Of a stretch of 64,000 bases of DNA, positions 63,776 through 64,000 are shown in pieces. The translations under genes were made by a program, and so were the position numbers. Source of the stretch: Symsagittifera roscoffensis (lineage: Eukaryota > Xenacoelomorpha > Acoela > Convolutidae); the NCBI RefSeq assembly GCF_963678635.1, contig NW_026971107.1, positions 25,833-89,832 on the forward strand, given 5' to 3'. Position 1 is the stretch's first letter. Every line of letters starts with the position of its first letter. The notes beneath the pieces are model-generated. The model was given only the letters and a program-made list of their open reading frames with translations, did not search any database and was not told where the DNA came from.

Positions 63776-64000
63776 TTATGTTTGCAAATGGAAATCTAAA
63801 TTCATTGCAAGTAGTATTCGAAATATAAAAGTTTGTTCTGGCTTTTGCCGAACTATCATATAACTATACGGCAAGTTTCTACTTTGTCGTATGTCGTCTT
63901 GGGTTCGAGGTCTTCTTCCAATTCCGGGTAGTTCTATTATGGTTCGGAATATTGGCTCTGATCTATTGAGTCGGAGAGACATTTCAATTAAATTATTGTC
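63776..64000 (-). CDS. Leader ORF of element E copy B, cut by the window edge
   Basis: The same leader ORF as at 15,391-15,624, with three substitutions in the 68 residues after the internal Met (63,982). The frame continues to the window end and its first ATG is outside. Conservation across copies that differ at many silent positions supports coding. Confidence 0.5.
   Translation of the reverse strand, partial: DNNLIEMSLRLNRSEPIFRTIIELPGIGRRPRTQDDIRQSRNLPYSYMIVRQKPEQTFIFRILLAMNLDFHLQT

Larger units (their letters stand above)
45645..64000 (-). mobile_element. LTR retroelement family E, copy B (5' LTR outside the window)
   Basis: This is the most complete copy. Its 3' LTR is at 45,645-46,054. 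By comparison with copy C, the 5' LTR should begin about 100 bases beyond the window, giving a total near 18.9 kb. Gag-Pol, ORF1, the two small hydrophobic ORFs, the Pro-rich frame and the 599-aa ORF are open; only the envelope-like gene is frameshifted. The protein order and a glycoprotein-like gene after pol are those of an errantivirus or ERV-type Ty3/gypsy element, with extra genes. Confidence 0.93.

Noticed and set aside
1..64000. tRNA or rRNA genes
   Set aside because: Apart from short primer-binding-site complements and one T-arm-like string I found no complete tRNA cloverleaf or rRNA-like stretch by eye.

Overview
The window is animal (eukaryotic) DNA made almost entirely of nested LTR retroelements, with a short stretch of host sequence between them. 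The evidence is Ty3/gypsy-type Gag-Pol polyproteins, LTRs with TG...CA ends, tRNA-type primer-binding sites, microsatellites, and a small split gene with GT...AG introns. The standard genetic code fits every long ORF. I cannot name the species; an invertebrate is my guess. Every convincing gene is on the minus strand, so the elements read from high to low coordinates.

Family E (my label) is AT-rich, about 18.9 kb long when complete, with 410-bp LTRs, and looks like an endogenous retrovirus. Read 5' to 3' it carries a 77-aa leader ORF, a 155-aa basic ORF, Gag-Pol (2742 aa), two tiny hydrophobic ORFs, a Pro/Ser/Thr-rich frame with no usable start codon, an envelope-like glycoprotein and a 599-aa ORF of unknown function. 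Copy E-B (45,645 to beyond 64,000) has intact Gag-Pol but a frameshifted envelope-like gene. Copy E-A (before 1 to 15,683) is dead: it has stops, frameshifts, and a solo LTR of another family inside its integrase. A third 5' end, E-C (15,684-17,728 plus 40,401-41,484), is joined head-to-tail to the leader of E-A at a 2-bp microhomology.

Family G is one 22,672-bp LTR element (17,729-40,400) inserted into the leader of E-C with a 3-bp target duplication. Its two 887-bp LTRs differ at only two positions, so it is young. It has a clearly more balanced base composition than E. It encodes an intact 2933-aa Gag-Pol and then an intact 1724-aa second protein. That protein carries a coiled coil, a complete SGNH (GDSL-type) hydrolase domain and a second SGNH-like segment. 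A third coding region follows, broken by several frame changes. G is also studded with the hexamer CTTGAG/CTCAAG, and it has a 14-bp minisatellite in its leader and a 20-bp tandem repeat before its second ORF.

The host segment (41,485-45,644) is AT-rich and mostly without genes. It holds a foldback MITE-like palindrome, a C-rich/G-rich island and a tandem duplication. It also contains what looks like the last four exons of a host gene on the minus strand (44,889-45,557). The E-B 3' LTR lies 87 bp upstream of the first of these exons, in the same orientation, so E-B probably sits in an intron of that gene.
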